Positions 5,839-8,145 of a stretch of DNA of 8,145 nt are shown in pieces. The DNA is taken from assembly GCA_018065685.1 (NCBI GenBank), contig JAGHSU010000071.1, forward strand, positions 1-8,145. Reading direction: 5' to 3'. Source of the DNA: Candidatus Methanocorpusculum equi. GTDB lineage: Archaea; Halobacteriota; Methanomicrobia; Methanomicrobiales; Methanocorpusculaceae. How positions within the stretch are numbered: the stretch's first letter is position 1; every line of letters starts with the position of its first letter. The notes beneath the pieces are model-generated. The model ran no database searches. It was given only the letters and a program-made list of their open reading frames with translations, and was not told the DNA's origin. The translations under genes were made by a program, and so were the position numbers.

Positions 5839-7608
5839 TTACGAGACCCCGTGCTCCTCAACCCTGCTCCAGCCGAGGATATCACGCTCAACCTGCTCCA
5901 CATCCGAGGAGATATCCTCGATTGCAATCAGTTTTGCACGTTTTTCAGGCGGGGTGTTGAGTTTCGACTGCTGCTCGTAACGTTCAATCTCTTTTGCAAA
6001 CTCTTCGGGAAGAGCCGATGCCTCGCGGAGAACAGATACAAACTCCTGCGAAAGATACGTATCAATCTGAACCTTCCTCTTTGCCGTGTGCGAGAGCTTT
6101 CCGATGTATTTGCAAAGCTTATCACGGTCCTCGGGCGAGAGCTGCTCTGCGAAATCATATGCCTCGAGGGTCTTTAGCATCTGCAGAATCGGAAGAACAG
6201 CATCAAGCGTTATCACATAGACTGTGTAGTCCGCAAGCGGATAAACAAAGGTCTCAACCGCATCCGCAGCGGAGCCGGGGATAACCAGAAACGCATCCTT
6301 TCTCACGTTTTCGTTTTTGCAGTACTTTATCATCTTTTCAGCCTGTTCCATCAGATACTTCGGGAAGTTTGCAAGGTCTTCAGGGTTCTTCGGGCTTTTC
6401 GCATCAAAGACCGTGTACATGCCCCCGATGTAAAACACATTGTCAGGGGTACCCTGATACGGATATTCTCCCTTTTCGCAGCGGGTAATACAGTACCGCT
6501 TGGCGATGACACGGAGAGTGTCTTCCACCTCTTTTTCGTGCCGCTGCCACGAGGTTGCAAGCTCTGCGTTGTGCGCCTCGATTTCATCCCGGACACGCTG
6601 CTCGGCACGTTCATGGTCCTCGTTCATCTGGTCAATCAGGGTGTTTAAGGTGGTAATCTTCTGCTCGTACTCGCTGTTTCTCTGCTCTTTGACGCTTTCC
6701 TCTGCCGCAAGCTGCTTTTTGACCTCGGTGAGTTCCTGACTCATCTTATCTGCATCTGCTTTCAGTTCATCATACTTTTCCCGTTCATTGAAGGCGGCAC
6801 CTTCTGCTGCAGAAAGCTTCTCACGCGTCTCGGCAAGGGAGGACTGCAGTTCACTGCTGCTTTTTACGAGCTCCTCATACGCGGACTTTGTCTCCTCGTG
6901 TCCGGTACGTTCCGCAGCAAGCTTTTCCGCGGTCACGGAGAGTTCGGTCCGGATGCCCTGAAGGGTGCTCTGCAGGTTCTCGTTCTCACGGCCGAGCGCC
7001 TCTTTTGCAGATACGGCTTCAGTCACACGCTCCTTTTCAGCGGCAAGCTTCTCTGCGGTTACAGAGAGCTCGGTACGGATGCCCTGAAGGGTGCGCTGCA
7101 GATTTTCGTTTTCCCGTCCAAGGGCCTCGTTTGCGGATGCAGCGTCACTTACCCGTTCCTTTTCAGCGGCAAGCTTTTCCGCGGTTACAGAGAGCTCGGT
7201 CTTTATCTCCTGCAGTGCGGTTTTGAGCGACTCGTTCTCATGTCCAAGAACCGCGTTTGCAGATGCGGCATCAGCTGCACGCTCCTTTTCCGCCGCAAGC
7301 CGGACCGACTCTGCTGCGAGCAGCTCACGGGTCCTGGCACACTCATTTGCATTTTCAGCCGCTTTGTCTGCCGCCTCGCGCACTCTCCGCTCGGCATCCA
7401 CGCTGAATGCGGCATAGCGCGTCTCCCGTGCTTTCGCCTCCTCTGCTGCTTCATCTGCAGCTCTTTCCGTATCCGCGATACTCTGCTGCAGCTCCTGATA
7501 TGCCCTGTCGGCAGAGGCTTGTATCTTTTTCCAGGAGAACAGTCTGGCAAAAAATCCGGCGGTCCGTACATTTTCAAAAAACTCTTCTGTTGCGGGGTGT
7601 CTGTTCAT
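5839..7608 (-). CDS. Long coiled-coil protein with C-terminal PD-(D/E)XK-like (RmuC-like) domain
   Basis: A 589-residue protein without a membrane segment. Residues about 30-365 are a nearly unbroken coiled coil rich in Ala, Glu and Lys. It includes three 42-residue repeats at 107-148, 149-190 and 191-232, each containing ELSVTAEKLAAE. After the coil, residues about 366-520 form a globular domain: TPDNVFYIGG with Asp389, then MYTVFDAKSPK with Asp402 and Lys404, a D...DxK pattern placed as in PD-(D/E)XK nucleases. The order of coil then nuclease-like core recalls RmuC, but overall similarity looks weak. The last 70 residues are charged and helical. The nuclease assignment is inference; a structural coiled-coil protein with an inactive fold is possible. 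The ATG has no ribosome-binding site and sits about 28 bases from a TATA-like palindrome. The large inverted repeat at 7695-8145 lies directly upstream. Confidence 0.7.
   Translation of the reverse strand: MNRHPATEEFFENVRTAGFFARLFSWKKIQASADRAYQELQQSIADTERAADEAAEEAKARETRYAAFSVDAERRVREAADKAAENANECARTRELLAAESVRLAAEKERAADAASANAVLGHENESLKTALQEIKTELSVTAEKLAAEKERVSDAASANEALGRENENLQRTLQGIRTELSVTAEKLAAEKERVTEAVSAKEALGRENENLQSTLQGIRTELSVTAEKLAAERTGHEETKSAYEELVKSSSELQSSLAETREKLSAAEGAAFNEREKYDELKADADKMSQELTEVKKQLAAEESVKEQRNSEYEQKITTLNTLIDQMNEDHERAEQRVRDEIEAHNAELATSWQRHEKEVEDTLRVIAKRYCITRCEKGEYPYQGTPDNVFYIGGMYTVFDAKSPKNPEDLANFPKYLMEQAEKMIKYCKNENVRKDAFLVIPGSAADAVETFVYPLADYTVYVITLDAVLPILQMLKTLEAYDFAEQLSPEDRDKLCKYIGKLSHTAKRKVQIDTYLSQEFVSVLREASALPEEFAKEIERYEQQSKLNTPPEKRAKLIAIEDISSDVEQVERDILGWSRVEEHGVS
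6913..7290 (-). repeat. Three tandem 126-base repeats inside the coiled-coil gene
   Basis: Units at 7290-7165, 7164-7039 and 7038-6913 encode three 42-residue copies. The second and third are the most alike (shared EALGRENENLQ and TLQGIRTELSVTAEKL). Forty-two residues equal six heptads, so a change in copy number would lengthen the rod without breaking its register. A fourth, much decayed copy may follow at residues 233-274. Confidence 0.85.
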
Positions 7609-7630
7609 TACTACTATTTTATCCCGCTGA

Positions 7631-7644
7631 GAAGATAAATCTTC
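7631..7644 (-). promoter_or_regulatory. Palindrome overlapping the TATA-like box of the coiled-coil gene
   Basis: GAAGATAAATCTTC is a perfect dyad of two six-base arms around AA. On the minus strand its centre reads ATTTATC about 28 bases before the ATG, where a leaderless gene needs its TATA box. A dimeric regulator bound here would block TBP; that is inference. Confidence 0.4.
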
Positions 7645-7779
7645 GGCGATTGAGGGTGGAGAAGAGAAGACGCTGGATAAAAAAATACGTAACTATTCAG
7701 CTACCCTCTGTATCCAACAGGTTGTTGTAACTGAGGTACGGATACCTGAAAAATAAACCGCGAATTACCGCAAATTTTT

Positions 7780-7876
7780 CCGTTTTCCCAATTCGCATTT
7801 TCCGGCGTAGTTCGGCTACAGAACGCTTATCGCGTTCTGTCGAGGCGCCGAACTCCTTGAAAATGCGGGAAAACGG
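7780..7876 (+). repeat. Left complex hairpin of the element
   Basis: Stem A: 7780-7788 and 7794-7802 pair with 7868-7876 and 7859-7867 (18 pairs), with CAATT (7789-7793) bulged. Internal loop CGGCGT/CCTT. Stem B: AGTTCGGC 7809-7816 with GCCGAACT 7847-7854. Internal loop T7817 opposite CGAGGC 7841-7846. Stem C: ACAGAACGC 7818-7826 with GCGTTCTGT 7832-7840, loop TTATC. All 35 pairs are Watson-Crick. Confidence 0.88.
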
Positions 7877-7962
7877 GAGGAGATATCGGATCTGATTGTA
7901 TTGGTTTTTATGCTATGATTCATACATGTCAGCCTGTTTTCTAATCTCTCTTCTCAATAACC

Positions 7963-8059
7963 CCGTTTTCCCGCATTTTCCAGGCGTGAGGCGCCCAGAC
8001 GATGAGCGATTAGCACATCGTAGCCTCACGACTGAAGAAAATGCGAATTGGGAAAACGG
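7963..8059 (-). repeat. Right complex hairpin, inverted homologue of the left
   Basis: Read on the minus strand it has the same plan as the left hairpin: stem A with the same five-base bulge (8046-8050 on the plus strand), a 6/4 internal loop (TTCAGT/CCTG), an 8-pair stem B (plus-strand 7985-7992 with 8023-8030), a 1/6 internal loop (T/CTGGGC), a 9-position stem C (plus-strand 7999-8007 with 8013-8021) and loop TAATC. Stem A is identical to the left copy; stems B and C are recoded. Confidence 0.88.
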
Positions 8060-8117
8060 AAAAATTTGCGGTAATTCGCGGTTTATTCTCAGACACCCGC
8101 ACTATCAGTTACAACTA

Positions 8118-8132
8118 CGTGTAGAATACACG
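8118..8132. repeat. Small hairpin in the right outer arm
   Basis: CGTGTA, loop GAA, TACACG: six pairs. At the mirrored place in the left arm (7708-7720) lies a different hairpin, CTGT, loop ATCCA, ACAG. Confidence 0.6.
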
Positions 8133-8145
8133 AGGGTACCTGAAT

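Larger units (their letters stand above)
7695..8145. repeat. Giant nested inverted repeat, possible MITE-like or structured element
   Basis: The non-coding stretch 7609-8145 is dominated by this element. The core arms 7752-7802 and 8037-8087 are a perfect 51-base inverted repeat. Inner arms 7859-7877 and 7962-7980 are a perfect 19-base pair (GAAAATGCGGGAAAACGGG and its complement). Outside the core the symmetry continues imperfectly: GTTGTAACTGA at 7723-7733 with its complement at 8106-8116, and ATTCAG/TACCCTC at 7695-7708 with the complement at 8132-8145. Only 7878-7961 is unique, and it has no reading frame. The right arm reaches the window edge, so the true end and any target-site duplication are not visible. 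No transposase is present; a non-autonomous mobile element, a structured RNA locus or a replication or recombination site are all possible. Confidence 0.9.

Noticed and set aside
6888..7730. Plus-strand reading frames opposite the coiled-coil gene
   Set aside because: Their composition and internal repeats simply reflect the opposite strand of the 126-base repeats; no promoter or family features were seen.
7803..7858. A tRNA or tRNA-like gene in the hairpin region
   Set aside because: The fold is a single linear hairpin with no cloverleaf, no T-loop TTC motif in the proper place and no CCA-type acceptor stem.
7695..8145. An insertion sequence with a transposase
   Set aside because: No transposase or other coding frame exists inside the element; only a non-autonomous form would fit.

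Overview
The window looks like a chromosomal segment of a euryarchaeal methanogen, probably of the order Methanomicrobiales. The basis is an ADP-forming acyl-CoA synthetase, an HVO_0476-type zinc-finger protein, a ferredoxin:thioredoxin reductase catalytic subunit of the methanogen type, archaeal TATA boxes about 26-30 bases before several start codons (leaderless promoters), and oligo-T tracts after genes instead of bacterial terminators. No rRNA, tRNA, CRISPR array, transposase or phage gene was seen.

Layout. 1-1025 (-) is the N-terminal two thirds or so of a fused ADP-forming acetyl/acyl-CoA synthetase with the ATP-grasp (beta) part first. 1144-1761 (-) is a zinc-ribbon protein of the HVO_0476 family and 1913-2233 (-) a small DUF4190-like membrane protein. 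Divergent from these, 2365-3807 (+) encodes a membrane-anchored NERD (nuclease-related) protein with a long Lys/Ala-rich, histone H1-like linker. It converges on 3958-4479 (-), a membrane-anchored OB-fold protein; the gap holds three tandem copies of a small hairpin. 4480-4904 carries no gene but has a GC-rich run of four stem-loops beside a strong TATA-like stretch, possibly a non-coding RNA. 4905-5411 (+) is a peptide deformylase homologue with a rearranged metal-ligand motif, followed after 20 bases by the ferredoxin:thioredoxin reductase catalytic subunit (5432-5773, +). These converge on 5839-7608 (-), a 589-residue coiled-coil protein with three near-identical 42-residue repeats and a C-terminal PD-(D/E)XK-like segment.

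The most unusual part is 7695-8145. It is a giant inverted repeat of at least 451 bases without a coding region. Its core has perfect arms of 51 and 19 bases. Between them on each side sits a complex hairpin. The two hairpins share the same architecture, loop sizes and several unpaired bases, but their helices differ by seven fully compensated base-pair changes and only one uncompensated position. That is the signature of a structure kept by selection, as RNA or single-stranded DNA, or by a template-switching process that renews the palindromes. The element reaches the last base of the window and may continue beyond it.

How the genes fit together: most are separate transcription units. Only the deformylase and reductase genes look like an operon. 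Two proteins with probable PD-(D/E)XK-type folds, a membrane OB-fold protein and the palindromic element lie close together, but no shared pathway can be shown from sequence alone.
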